Source of the DNA: Ophiosphaerella korrae
Lineage: Eukaryota > Ascomycota > Dothideomycetes > Pleosporales > Phaeosphaeriaceae
Reading direction: 5' to 3'
DNA length: 64,000 nt
Assembly: GCA_028456385.1 (NCBI GenBank)
Contig: JALNQF010000030.1
Span: 275,607-339,606 of the forward strand
The notes below the pieces were generated by a model. The model made no database searches, was not told the DNA's origin, and worked only from the letters and a program-made list of their open reading frames with translations. Positions within the stretch are counted from its first letter, which is position 1; every line of letters starts with the position of its first letter. Shown piece by piece: positions 38,112-51,715 of this stretch. Made by a program: the position numbers and the translations under genes.

Positions 38112-40079
38112 TAATAATACTTCTTTACTAATAGTCTAGAAATAATAATAATACGCTCTTTATAATAGGCTACAATAATAGAAGAAAATATATAGTTAAT
38201 AGTTAAACAAGACCCTATATAGAGCGCAAGTAGCGCGTAGCTAGGTTACGTACTAAGTACACTAGTAATAATTAAAGAACGTATTTATAAAGTAACTACT
38301 AGACGTAATAAATTAGCCTAACTACGTATACTCTACGCCTTAGAAGATAAGATTATACATTTAGAATAAGAATAAACTACTCTTTACGCTATAACCTCTA
38401 AGAATAACTCTAAAGTTACTATTATTACTTCTTAAAAGCGTAATATAGACTCTTTAGTTAATAATATATATATAAAGTGTATACTTTACTCTAAAAAGCT
38501 TATAGTATATAAAGGTAAATCTCTAAAAGAATACTAAGAGTACTATTACTTATATAAAATAGTATTTTACTTTATACCTTAAGACTTTAAAGTAAAAAAG
38601 GATAAAGTCCTTTAAGCTATATAATACTTTAAGAGAGACTTACGTAAATAATAGTATAAGTATATTAAGCGCAATCTAAATATAGATAAACTTCTTACTT
38701 AGGAGTACTTTAAAAAGTACTTACTAAACTTACTCTCTAACCTTATTAACTATAGCCTAGAGGTAGTAATAGCGTATACTATAGCTACTTAATATAAGAA
38801 ATAAAGTATAAGATCTTTTACTAGATATCTAGATATCTTTAAAGACTAGCTTCCTTAGTATATAGAGGAATAAAAGATTTAGTACTTTTTTTTAAAACTA
38901 TAGCCTAAACTATAAAGAGTAATTACTAACTATTATTAGGTTTTAGTAATAAGAGAAGACCTTATTACTTTAGGCTTAATACTTAAGTATAACTTACGTA
39001 ACGTAATAAAATTACAAGAGCCCTATATAAATAGTGTAAGTAAAGAAAACTTAAAAAAGGCCTAAATAAAAGGAGATACAAAGAACCCCTAAAATAAGTT
39101 AGTAGATAAGTTTACTATTAAATACTTTAAGTACTATAAAAAGAGATACTATACTAGTAAGTACTATAGTAGTAACTCTAACTATATTCTAGTCTATATA
39201 AACTAAATAAGAAAAGGCCTAGCCTTATTATTAGCTCTAGGATAGTAAGGCGTAGATTAATTAATATCTTACTAGGTATATAGCGTATATATAGCGTAGC
39301 TTTAGGCTTAGAGCTAGAAATAAAGCTTTAGGTTATTCTAGACCCTTAAGTAGATATTAGTCTTATTAGTTAGTAGACTATAGTAGAAATAGGACTAAAA
39401 CTAATCTAAGACGCTAAGCTCCTTAGACTAGGCTAGATAGAGGAGTAAAGGTAGAATACTTATACTACTTATAAGCTTTAGGTACGCCTTACTAATAATA
39501 ATAAGGTAATACGTAGGTCTAAGATTATAGTATATAGAGTAGATAAAGAGAGAGTAGTACTCTTTTTTAGAAATCCTTTTCTTAAATAAGAAAAGATATA
39601 ACTTAACTATAGATTATAAATATAGCGTTAAAGATATACCTCTATTACTTAAGTATAGTTATATATAACTAAAGAATTTATAAAAGACTTAAGAGAAATA
39701 TAGGTAGAACTATACCTACTAAGAGTACTTAAGACTAATATAATTAACTTAGAATATAATATACGTATCTACGCTATACTTATAGTATAAGAGTTGTATA
39801 TTCTAGACGCTTTATTAGAATACTATAACGTATTTAATAACGTTACTATATAGATACTACTTTACCTAAAGAACTCTAATTACGTAATCCTATTAATAGA
39901 GAGAAAAGAACTTCTTTATAAGCTACTCTATAATCTCTCTATATATAAGCTTAAAGTACTTTATACGTATATAGAAGATATACTCTATAAAGGCTAGATA
40001 TATTATAGTAATAGTTTAGTAAAAGTACTTATCCTTTTTATTCTAAAGAAAGATAGAGCTCTATACCTCTATATTAACT

Positions 40080-41180
40080 ACTATAGCTTAAACTTAGTTA
40101 TAGTAAAAGATTAGTGCCTACTCCTACTAATTAGAGAGACGCTAGACTACTTATTAGGCGTATAATACTATACTACCTTAGATCTTAAGAATACCTACTA
40201 TAGGATTAGAATTAAATTAGGAGATAAGTAGAAAACTACTTTCTATACTTGCTATAAGTATTTTAAATACCTAGTAATACTTTTTAAGCTAACTAACGCC
40301 CCTACTAGTTTTTAAGCGTATATTAACAAGGCGCTTAGTAGACTCTTAGATTATATCTATATAGTATACCTTAATAATATACTTATATATACCTATAGTA
40401 ATAATATTACGCTATACTAGTGCGCTATCTACTCTATACTAGTAGTACTAAGAAGAGTAGAACTCTTTATAAACCTAAAGAAATATACCTTTATATCTAA
40501 TAAAGTGTATTTTCTAGGCTTTATTATTATAAGGCGTAGTATACGCGCTAAACTTAAGTATATTAAGACTATTATATAATAGCTAGAGCCTACAAGTATT
40601 AAAAAACTATAGTTATTCTTAGGTTTTATAAACTTCTACTAAAGATTTATTAAGAGATATACTTATAAAATAGCCTCTTTTATAGACTTATTAAAAGAAA
40701 AGTAAGAATTCTATTAGCTTAGTATAGTATAAAAAGCTTTTAAATAACTTAAAGTATACTTTATAAGTACGCCTATCCTATACTACTATAACTTAGTACT
40801 ACCTATTTACTTAGAGATAGATACGTTAACCTTTACAATCTCTAGGATCTTATCCTAACTCTACCTAGATAAGAAATAGTATCTAGTTACCTTTACTTCT
40901 AAAAAACTATAAGAAGTAGAATTAAACTATAAAATATATAATACTAAACTTCTTACTATTATTTATAGTTTTAAATAGTAAAGATACTACCTTAAAGGTA
41001 CGTAGTATATAATTTAAGTAATTATAGATTATAATAACCTATACTTAATACGTACTATATATAAGCTAAACTTACGCTAAGTACGCTAGGCTATATACTT
41101 AGAAGCTTTTAATTTTAAAGTAAAATACTAGGCTAGTAAGCTAAATCCTATAGATAGCCTCTTAAGAAGATATAACTATA
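40080..41180 (+). pseudogene. Y reverse transcriptase / RNase H relic
   Basis: Readable motifs in order: LYINYYSLN (from CVDYRxLN), TTLDLKNTYYRIRI, YFKYLVILFKLTNAPTSF, VYLNNILIYT at about 40364-40393 (YLDDIL with both Asp changed to Asn), FLGFINFY and, in RNase H, LEIDTLTFTISRIL. Internal stops throughout show it is dead. This domain order is that of Ty3/gypsy pol. Confidence 0.85.
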
Positions 41181-41819
41181 AGTAAGAGAACTTATTACTA
41201 GTACGCTTATTACTTACCTTCTAGGAAAAATTATAACTAGTAAAGTAAAAAGATATATAACTAAGCTAAGCTTAGAAAGCGTATATAAGACGTATAGTAC
41301 TAGAGACTATAGCGCTAAAAAGACTCTTACTACTAGCGCTATAGAATATATACTATACGTGCTATACTTAATAGCTAAAGAGTTAGTTAGTAGTAAACCT
41401 ATATTAGTAAAGTCTAAAGCCTTTCTAATAACTTTATATAAACTATAGTAAAGAGACGCCTTTATATAAGTATAAGTAGAGAGTTTAATAAAAGTTAAAA
41501 GTACTTAATATAGTAGTAGAGCGTAAGTATAGTACTTAGATAATAAAGAAGTCCTAAGATATAAAAGTAGAGTATACGTTCTAGAAGAACTTACTATTAG
41601 GTAAGAAATTCTACTCTAGTATTATAACTTATATATAGCTAGCTACTTTAGTATACGTAAAATACTTAAGCTAATTATAAAATACTATTACTAGCTATTA
41701 ATAAAGTAAGACGTTTAGGAATATATAAAGACTTACGTAATATACTAGTAAAGTAAAGCGCTAAGGTATAAGTAGTATAAAGAATTATCTCCTTTACTAA
41801 TCCTAAGTAATATCTTTAA

Positions 41820-41891
41820 AGAAGTCTCTCTAAACTTTATTATAGGCCTCCTACCTTTAAAAGATAGCTTAAAGTACGTATATAATATAAT
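41820..41891 (+). pseudogene. Y integrase relic, part before the Z1 insertion
   Basis: Reads VSLNFIIGLLPLKDS then KYVYNI, the start of the integrase core, and stops abruptly at Z1. The continuation ILVIVDYLSKIAIY begins at about 50716 on the other side. Confidence 0.8.
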
Positions 41892-42233
41892 TGTAAGGTA
41901 GACTTTACGTAAGATAACTTAATAAGGTAGTTTTAACAATTAACTAAAAAGAGTAAATAGTAAATAAAGCTATCTAAGTAAGTACTAGGTATATATACCT
42001 AGTAGCCTACTAAGCGCTAACTAAAAGTAGAAAGGTAGTTAAATGTTAGTAAGTTGTAAACTTACTAACATGTTAGTAAGTTCGCAATATTAGTAAGTTT
42101 GCGATATTAGTAAGTTGCAAACTTACTAACATGTTAGTAAGTTTGTAATATTAGTAAGTTTGCTATATTAGTAAGTTGCAAACTTACTAATATTAGTGCG
42201 AAAATAAGAGATATAAGGAATAACTCCTTTACA
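41892..42233 (-). repeat. 3' LTR of Z1 (342 bp)
   Basis: Plus-strand ends are TGTAAGG and CTTTACA. An internal tract at about 42042-42200 has repeated TTAGTAAGTT units separated by TTAGTAAGTTGCAAACTTAC-type palindromes. It is the least mutated of the three Z LTRs at its outer end. Confidence 0.85.
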
Positions 42234-45200
42234 CGTCTCCTTCCTTTTAAAGAGCAAATTCCTAGAGCTTAAAAAGGGCTCTAATTAACTAATAATACCT
42301 ATTAGGTAGTAGTAGTAGTAGCTAGGGTTAAAGAAGTTAACTATTTTTAGAGTTAAAATCGTTATTTATAGAGTATAGAGCTAAGGTTTTTACTAATTTT
42401 AGTGTAAAATTAAGACGCGCGCAACTTCTATATATAAAACGTGTTAACTACAAACTTTTTTCTACTACTTCTACTCTACGCTAACAAAATTAAACCTAAA
42501 AGTATTTGTATATAGTATAAGGGAAGGCAAAGTTAATACTACTAAGTAACTTAATAGCGCTAGATCTCTATATAGGTACTTACTATAGATATAGGCTTTA
42601 CAATAGGTAGGTTTGTTAATATAGGGGACCTAGTAAGCCTAATATTTATAAGTATTAAGAAGTAGGTAGCGTAGAGCAGCCCTAGCTAGGAATTTAGTAG
42701 CTAGTCGTAAATTCTATAATAGCGAACTAGACCTACGCGTAACTAGTTATAAAGGAGCGTAGTAGTTACAGCTATAGTAGTAGGGTAGGCCCTAACCTAA
42801 AAAGAGTCCTATACTTACTAGCTAAAGTAAACTATTCCTACTATTTTTGCGCTGTAATTTATCTTTAGCTAGTAGTAAAGTTTTCTAATTGCGCCTTAGA
42901 GGGCCTTTTTGCGCCTACTAATAGCTAAGGTACCTTACTAGGTTACGTCTTTGTTAGGCTCTATTTTAGGTATATAGTTAGTATTTTAGGCTTTTCTAGG
43001 TAGTTCTAGTAAAAGTTAAAAGTAGTAATTACGCTTTATAAAGGGGCTTTTTTACGCCTATTAATAGTTTTAGGCTTATCTAGGTAGTTCTAGTAAAAGC
43101 TAAAGGTAGTAATTACGCCTTAGAGGGGGCTTTTTTTATACCTATTAGTAGGTTAAGATACTCTAATAGGTTACGTCTTTATTAGAGCTCTATTTTTTTA
43201 GTATACGTAGAGTTAGTAGTTTAGCTTTCTTTAGGTAGTTCTAGTAAAAGTTAAAGGTAGCTTTATATTTTATAAATTCTTCTACTAGCTCCTATATAGG
43301 TTTATTATAGCTAGTCTAGTAGACTAAGTAGTACTATTCTACGTATTTTCTACGCTCTTTAAAGCGTACGTCTAAGATAGCTTTTACTAGGTATTCTTTG
43401 TATACGCTACTAGTTTCTTTATTAGTAATAATAATAGAAATTAGCTATAGTAGGTCTTAATCTAGTAAAGGCTTCTAATCCCTAGGGCGTAAGAGTTTTA
43501 AAGAGAAGACTAAGAATACACCTTTACTTAGTATCTCTTAAAGTAGTACTAGCTTATATACTCTACTATTGTAGATAACTCTCTTAATAAGGTATAGGCC
43601 TACTTATTAGTAGTCTAATTTTAGAGTTAGCTAAGTAGTTCTCTAATTAGCTATACTAATATAGGCTTAGTTACTAACTTTATATACTAGTCTACTTTAG
43701 CGAGAGGTATTAGCTTAAGCTACTTACTTTTATTATACCTAGAGTATTTTTTCCTTAAGGTAGGCTACTAGGTTACTATAGGTATTAAGTAGCTTGTTAG
43801 CTCGTATATATTAGTTACGTTAGGCTAGGTTTAGTTAATCTTTATTATTTTCGCTAAGGTGTATACTACTATAGGGGTAATACCCTAGATCTACAAGAAA
43901 TAGGGTTATCTTAATAGATATGTTAATAGTATTATTTACTTAGAACTTAGCTACGTATAGCTAGGCTACCTAGTTATCCTACGCGTAGTTAATATATTAC
44001 TTTAGAAAGATCTCTAAGGCTTAATTTGCTCACTTAGTTTAGCTATTAGTTTCTAGGTAGTACGTAGTTAAGAGCTTTTATATAATATAGAGGCGTTTAT
44101 ATACGTAGCGCTAAAATTAGCTAATAAAAGTTATCTCTCTATTAGATATAATATTTATTAAGACTCTATAAAGCTTAAAAATAGATATAAAATATTAGGT
44201 AGCTTCCTCTAGTTTTAGAGACTTATAAGAGAAGAAATAGCGTCTTTTTATAAGGTAGTAGTAAATTACTAGGATATATTTATAAATCTAGCCGCTGTTT
44301 TTACTAGTTAGTAAGGCTTAGAAATAGTCTACTAAGATATTAGTCTAAGGTACGTAGAGAATTAGTATAAGTTAGAGGTAACTAAGTTTACTATCTTATA
44401 AGTTCTTTATATAGTAGTAGATTAAGTATATATTATAAAATTACTTAATAGCTTAGAGTATCTTAGGCTAATAATAGTACTTATATATTAGATATAGCGT
44501 ACTATAAGGTCCTTTATAGCCTACTAACTAATAGTTATAGTATAAATTAAAGATTTAGCAGCGTAGATAGGCGTTTAGAGAGATATATAGACGCGTTTTA
44601 TTAACCTAAAGGCGCCTTTCTTTCTCTAATCTAGTAGAGCTAATATTAGCGCGTAAGAAGTAGTATCCTACTTTATAGAAAGCTTTTAATAGTTTTTATT
44701 ATCTACTATCTATAGTAGTAAATATAGCTTAGGCTACGTAGTCTTTTAAGTACGCTATATCTAGTAATTCTTCTATTAGGCGTAGGTTAATAATATATAG
44801 TAAGAGTTCTAGGTCTAGTTCTCTATTATAGAGTAGTAGAAAATCCTCTAGTAGGTTTACTAATATAGGTTTTATTCCTATAATATAGCGAAGGTAGGCG
44901 TATACTATAGTAGCTTATTCTAGCGTAAATCTATCTAGCTTTTATAGGTCTACAAGGCTTAGAGCGTAAATTACTATATCTAGCGTAGGTTTTACGCCTA
45001 GGGCTAAGACTTAAAGGCTTAAGATAATTTAGTTAGCTCCTAATACTTATAGATTAGAATCGTCTATAAGGTAATCTTATAGTTAGTAGCTTAGGGCGTC
45101 TATAACCTTATTTATATTACTAGGTGCGTATTTAATATAGAAATTAAATTAAGATAAGAATAATAACTAGTAAGCTTAGTAGTAATTAAGCTTTTTAGTT

Positions 45201-45799
45201 ATTATAAAGGTTTCTAAATTATAGTAGTCTATTATAACATAAATTATATATAGACTACTTATAAGCTCTAGTTCCTATTCTTTAAATACTTAGATTATAG
45301 CTATAAGTTCTAGGTCGTAGATATCGTAATTATATTCTACTAGGGTGTATTTTTTTAAGAAGAAGCTAACTAGCTATTAGATTCTATCCTAGTTTAGTTA
45401 GCTTATTACTCTACCTAAAGCTTACCTAGAGGCGTTAGTTTAGATATAGATTAGTTTTAAGGAGTTAAAGTAAAGTAAGACTATACTTAGCTAAAAAGTA
45501 GCTTTTAGTTTATTAAAAGCGTTTATATATTCTTAGGTAATTATAAAGGGCTTATACTAGGTCTTTTAAAGAGGTAGCCTATCTCCTTTAGTAGGTTTAG
45601 TAATAACTTTAGACTTAATTAACTTAGTAAGTAGTAAGGTAAGGCTTAAGTAATCTTTAATAAAGCGCTAGAGAAATCTAGTATAGCCTAGAAAGGCTAG
45701 GACTTCTTTAGTAGTCTTTAGTATTTCTTACTCTTAGATAGCTTTAACTTTAGAGGAATCTATTATAATTCTTTTATTAGAGATAATTATACTTAAAAA

Positions 45800-46330
45800 C
45801 TTAACTAAAGTAGTATAGAAGCTAGATTTTTTAAAGTCTATATAGAAGCTTTACTCTTTTAGTTATATAAGTACTTTATAAACGTACTAGATATAGTCTA
45901 TTTTATTATTAGAGTATATTAAGACGTTGTCTATATATATAGTATAGAAGTTATCTAAATATTCTAGTAGAGCTAAGTTAATAGCGCGCTAGAAAGTAGC
46001 TAGTGCGTTAGTAAAGCTAAAGGGTACTACCTTGTAAGTATATATACTAAAGTAGGTAATAAAGGTAGTTAGCTATTCTAAATTTAAGGTAATACGTAAG
46101 TAGTAAAAGGCGTATATTACGTTAAATTTAGAGAATATCTTTACCTTATTTAAGTAGGCTAGTATTTCCCTAAAGAATAAAATAGGGTACTAGTCTTTAA
46201 TAGTAGATTTGTTTAGCTTGTAGTAGTTTACGTAGACTTATAAGCTACTATCTAGTTTAGCTATAATTAGTAGGTTATTTTTAGCTAGAGAGCTATATTT
46301 ACTAATAAAGCTCTTACCTTCTATTTCTTA
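45800..46330 (-). pseudogene. Z1 reverse transcriptase relic
   Basis: The minus strand reads VYVNYYKLNKSTIKD (CVDYRxLNxxTIK box) and further on YLDNFYTIYIDNVLIYS (the catalytic YIDD box with the second Asp changed to Asn). Several in-frame stops are present. Confidence 0.8.
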
Positions 46331-49300
46331 GATATATTTCTAGATTACTTTATCTTATTTTCTAGTAAAAAAGTAAGGTTTAGTGTCTAGGATTTTTGCG
46401 CTAGGTTTAAGAGTAATTTCTAGGTTATATAGTCTATAAGAGAGAAGTTCTTTAGTAGCTTTCTTATTAAAATAGAGTATTAGGTCTTAATATAGTTAGA
46501 GTAGTTCTATAGATAGAATATCCTTAAGCTCTACTATAGGTAGTAGTTTATAAAATTACACGTAATTTACTTCTCTAGCTACTTTATAGTAGTATACTAG
46601 TAGTAGTATTCTATCTAAAGTAAGTACTATAAGTATATATCTACTTCTTCTAGTAAAGGCCTTAATTATACAATAACTAATAGTTTAAATATCTATTAAC
46701 GAGTTCTATTTACACCTATTAGGGTGCCTACTTAGGGGCCCTATAGGGGTAGATAATAGTTTAAGTACTAGCTTCTTTAAGGCTATAGTAGAGTAATATC
46801 TAGGTATACTATAGTATACTACTAAGGGGATTTTATTAGTTGTCTAGTAGTACTATTAGTAGTAAGTGTTAGGGAATAATAACGTTCTATAGTAGTAGTT
46901 AAGTTTAATAGTATAGGCCTTACGCTATAAAAATCTTAGAATAAGGTTAAATTAGCTTACATTTTTAATAATATAGGTAGAAGTCCGTTTAATATATACG
47001 CCTACTTATAAGTAAAACTTAACCTAATACGTAATAGACTTAGATAAAGAACTATTATATCTTTTATAGATAATAAGTTAAAGTAGCTAGATAGTTTATA
47101 ATTTTATAGTCTTCTAGGTAAATTTTTATTAAATAAAGTTTACGTTAACTCTATTATTAGCTAGGGTTCTAGCTATATAGGGTACTATAGGGTCTTTACC
47201 TAGGAAGCTAGTAAATAAGAATTAGTTTAGCTTAGCTTCTATTAGATTAGTTAGTAGTTTCTTGTACTAGACTATCTATATTCTATAGGCAAGTATATAA
47301 GATATAGCTATACTAGGAGTTATACTTTAGTAGTTAATTACGCTCTTCTAGTTCGTGTAATCTCTAGGTTAAGGCTTTAGGCCTAGGGAACGTTGTTTTC
47401 TAAATCCTAGTCTAAGTTAGGCTCTAGTTCTAGCTCTATATCTAGTTAGGGGTTATATTTAAAGAATTAGTCTTCTATTTCTATATCTATTTTAGAGTCT
47501 ATTACTATATAGGTAGCTATATAGTAGTTTATAGCGTTAGTAAGTATCTTAGATCTAGTAGCTTTTGTTTATTTATAAGTAGTATAGTCTAGCTTCCTAA
47601 TACTTATCTTTCTATAGCCCTAGTATAAAATTATTTTAGAGTTCTTAGTTTTAATTATAGTAGTCTTTTCGCTAGTTAGGTATATTCCTCTAAATACGCC
47701 TTCTAGTCGTAGTTAATAGTATTTTAGTTCTTATAGGGTTATAGCTAGTTCTTCTTTAAAGTTTTATATCTACGCTCTTAGTTTAGCTCTTATAGGCGCT
47801 AGGGTACGAAGCTAGGTTTACTTAGGGCCTATATCTAGGTTGTAATTATTTACTTTATTTTCTAATATTAAGATTATCTTTTAAAAATTAGTAAGGCTAT
47901 TGTAGATACTAGGGGCGGTACTAGTAGCCTCCTTAAGCTAGGGTTGTAGCTTTTTTTAAAAGTAGATATTGTATAGCTATAGGTTCTATTATAGTTTAAG
48001 GCTAATATTATTAAATTTAGAGAGGAATTTAGCTTATACTAACTAGGTAGTTTTATAAGTTAGTTAATCTAGTCTAAATTTAGCTATTTCTAGGGTTTTA
48101 TAACGTACTTCTCTTAATCCTACTACGTTTATATTACTAAATTAGTAAAAAAGTGCAAAGAAATATATAAATTCTTCTTAGTATAAGTAGGTAATACTAT
48201 TTAGAATAGTAAGGTATAAGTAAGCTAATCTTATATAGTAGCGTATAATAACGTTAGCTTAGGTTTATAAGCTAATATATTTTTTTCTATTAGTAATAAA
48301 GTAATTGTATATAGACTAGATAAAGGATATAACGTCTACGTAGCGTCTTATACCTAAAAATTATAGGAGTTTTATAGAGTAGTCTTCTTGTTCTTTATAC
48401 TAGTAAAAATTAAAGGCTAGCTCTTAGATACTAGTTAAGAAAGGAGTTAGAGTAAACTCTTCTCTATTAAAGATATAGTAGCCTACTACTAGTACTTAGG
48501 GTTTAAACTCTCTTTTAAAGAAGCTAGGTTACTAGCTTCGTAGTAAGATCTTAGTATAAGGTAGTTCTATATCTTTCTACGCTAGTATATTAAAGTTAAA
48601 GGTTTCTAGCTTAGTTTATTTAGCTATTAGGTCTTCTTAGTAGATTACTACTTTGCGTAAGTAGTTATATTTTACTATAGCTTTTTCTTATAAAGCTTTA
48701 TACTAGGTAGCTCTTTAGCTTAAAGCGTTATGTTGCTCTATAATATAGTTGTAGTCTAGTAGTAATTATACTAGGCGTTCTTAGAGTTAGGCTAATTAGT
48801 TATCTTATTAAGAGAGTTATTTATCTAATTTACTTACTCTAGCTATAAGCCTCTAGTTTTATTTATTTACTACGTTAATTATATCTTATATCTAGGTATT
48901 TACAACTACTAGGTATAATACTATTCTAGCTAAAGTAAATTCTCTAAGAGATAAGTAATTACTAGGTTTATTATCTTTAATTCCTTAGTGTAAGGTTAGT
49001 AGTAGAGTATAAAACGAGGGTTAGAGCTTAGTAAACTTAGTAAGTAATTTCTTAAGTTTATCTTAAGATATAAAGACTATTCCTAGTAGTAAGTCTTTGT
49101 TAATTATAGCGTTTAATAGTAGGTTATCTCTTAGCTCTTCTAGGATCTTAAGCTTAGGTGTAGGCTAGGGTAATAATACTTAGCTAACGTTTAGTTAGGC
49201 GTCGTTAATTAAGTTGTTTAATATAGTCTAGTTATTAAAAAGGACCTTAGTAACTAGTCTATACCTTAGGGGGCTACCTTAGTTAAAGGAGGTAAGGTCT

Positions 49301-50381
49301 ATATCTAGGTTAAATTCTTCTATAATAAGTTAGTTAGGAGTAGCTAAGTCTATTATAGAGCTATTAGCTAAGAAGGCGCCTAGTGCTTATTAGGGAATTA
49401 TATTAGGTTAGAAATTAAGTTTACTAGGTAGTCTTAGCTAAATAAAGGATTTAGAGTCTATTACCTATTTTCTTTTATCTTTCTATAAAGAAGTCTTAAA
49501 ATATTATTAGAAGTTACTTAGTACTTTTTTTATTAGAGTAGTTAGTATAGTAGGTCCTTAGGTCTATTTTTCTAGGGACCTAGTTCTAGCGCGTATTTTA
49601 TAGATTTTTTATAGTATAGTAGCTCTAGAGTATTCTCTTAGTTCTTTACTAGATCTATAGTCTACTATTTATAGCGTGTCTTTATCTTATAAGTACGCTT
49701 AGTTTAAGTAATAAAGAGGTTATAAGCTAGTATTATTTTAGTTTAAGAGGCTAGCTTTTAAAGAGATAGAAGATTTTTTATATAACTAAGTTATAGTATA
49801 ATAAGCTAAGTTATAGTAGTTATATACTATATTAGTACGTTTAGCTATTAGTTTGTAGAGATTTAGATCTTTAGCGCTAGCTAGTAAAGGTTTTAGTAGA
49901 GTCTAGGGCGCTTTATTACTTAGTTCTTACAAATTAAGCGCTAGTAATTTACGTAAGTTTAGGGGTCTTTTCCTTCTCTAGCGCTACTACCTAGGTTTAA
50001 TACCTAGTATAAGTACGCCCTTGCCTAGGTATACGTAGTAGGTATAAGCTAAAGCTTTATAACCTATAAAGTAGTTAAACTACTCTTCTTTAGTACGTAT
50101 TTCTTTCTAGAACGTTAGCGTTAGTACTAGTAAAAAAGGAGCGCTAGAAACCTCGACTAGAACTATAATATAGTAAACTTAAGGGGCTACCTAGCGCGCT
50201 GTAGCTAAGGTAGGATCTAATTCCTAGTAGTATAGTTCTTTTTAGCTAGCTAGGCTTAATTAAGAGTTAGCTACAATTAGCTATCTTATAGTAACTCTAG
50301 TATAAGTAAAAAAGCTACTAGCGTAGTTCTAGGTTATAGAGAGGCCTATAAAAGTAAAATATTTATAGAGATCTACTATTA

Positions 50382-50713
50382 TATAAAGTAGACTTTACGT
50401 AAGATAACTTAATAAAGTAGTTTTAACAATTAACTAAAAAGAGTAAATAGTAGATAAAGCTATCTAAGTAAGTACTAGGTATATATACCTAGTAGCCTAC
50501 TAAGCGCTAACTAAAAGTAGAAAGGTAGTTAAATGTTAGTAAGTTCGCAATGTTAGTAAGTTTACGATGTTAGTAAGTTCGCAATATTAGTAAGTTTACA
50601 ATGTTAGTAAGTTACAAACTTACTAACATGTTAGTAAGTTTGCTATATTAGTAAGTTGCAAACTTACTAACATTAGTGCGAAAATAAGAGATATAAGAGA
50701 TAACTCCCTTACA
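50382..50713 (-). repeat. 5' LTR of Z1 (332 bp)
   Basis: The outer end is CCCTTACA, the inner end TATAAAG (from TGTAAGG by RIP). The TTAGTAAGTT tract at about 50532-50676 has a different unit number from the other LTR. Confidence 0.85.
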
Positions 50714-51300
50714 ACAATACTAGTAATAGTAGACTACTTATCTAAGATAGCTATCTATATCTTAGTACTTAAAAAGTAAGACGCGTAATAGTTTATAGAA
50801 GTATACTTTAATAATATTATCTTAAACTATAAGATATAGAAAGGTATTATATTAGACTAAGAGTTAATCTTTACTTTAAAATTTTAGGTAGAAATATACT
50901 ACTAACTATAGGTAAAGCGTAAGCTAAGTATAGCTTTCTACCTATAAACTAATAAGTAAACTAAATAATAAAATTAGACTCTAGAATAGTATTTAAGAAT
51001 CTTTATAATAGAAAATTAAGATAATTAAGTTACTTTACTAAAAATAGTACAATTTATATATAGTAACTTAATTTATAAAGGAATAAAGATAACGCCTTTT
51101 TACGCTATACTAGGTAAATACCTAATCTTTATATACTTACCTAAAGATAGTAAGCTAGAAAGAGAAGTACTAAATACTATTTAAAGAGTAAAGCGTATAT
51201 ATAGCGTATAAGTAATACTTATAAAGTTTCTATAAAAAGTATAAGTATATTAAGTATAGTACTATAATAATAAATATAAACTAGAAGTTTTTAGAAAAAG
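50714..51300 (+). pseudogene. Y integrase relic, part after the Z1 insertion
   Basis: Starts with the ACAAT duplication and reads ILVIVDYLSKIAIYILVL, continuing the integrase core cut at 41891. Downstream the frame continues with stops toward the C-terminal integrase region. Confidence 0.75.
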
Positions 51301-51544
51301 AGAGCTAGTCTTACTAAGTATAAAGAACTTAAGCTTTACTTACTAACTATATAAGAAGCTATTAGATAAGTTTATTAGACTATTTTAAGTATAAGACGTA
51401 GTAAGAACGTAGGTATACTACTTATTACTACTACTCTACTATTATATTTATAACGTATTTTATATTTCTCTCTTTAAGAGATAGAAATCTTAATTAAGTA
51501 TAGAAGATAATACCTAGCTACCTAAAGTAATAGAAAAAGGAGAA

Positions 51545-51715
51545 GAAGTATAAGAAGTTAAAAGAATCCTAAAGAAATGTAAAAAGAAAAGATAACTAGA
51601 GTATCTCTTTAAATAGAAAGGATATAATAAATCCTAGGATATATAGACTCTTACTATAGATTTTAAAGATATAGACAAACTACTTAAAAAGTTTAATTTA
51701 GCTTAAAGCGCTTTA
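51545..51715 (+). pseudogene. Y chromodomain relic
   Basis: The frame gives EVKRILKKCKKKR, a stop, LEYLFK, a stop, KGYNKS, then DFKDIDKLLKKFN. The pattern EVxxIL, YLVxWKGY, ENL is the chromodomain signature that guides chromoviruses to heterochromatin; here it is broken by TAA/TAG. Confidence 0.7.

Larger units (their letters stand above)
41892..50713 (-). mobile_element. element Z1, full-length Ty3/gypsy, nested in Y integrase
   Basis: LTRs at 41892-42233 and 50382-50713 are direct repeats. Flanks are ATAAT (41887-41891) and ACAAT (50714-50718), one C-to-T step apart, as RIP would leave a 5-base duplication. A purine tract on the minus strand (rc of 42236-42248) abuts the left LTR, so the element runs right to left. 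Minus-strand pol is visible: VYVNYYKLNKSTIKD near 46180-46240 and EYLDNFYTIYIDNVLIYS near 45900-45970. Most of 46.7-50.3 kb should be gag/protease and 42.3-45.5 kb integrase and 3' parts. No open frame survives. Confidence 0.87.

Noticed and set aside
42042..42200. Regularly spaced TTAGTAAGTT repeats resembling a CRISPR array or telomeric tract
   Set aside because: Units are palindromic and spacers are not unique. The tract lies inside LTRs and recurs with different unit number in the other Z LTRs. The telomere repeat TTAGGG is not present.
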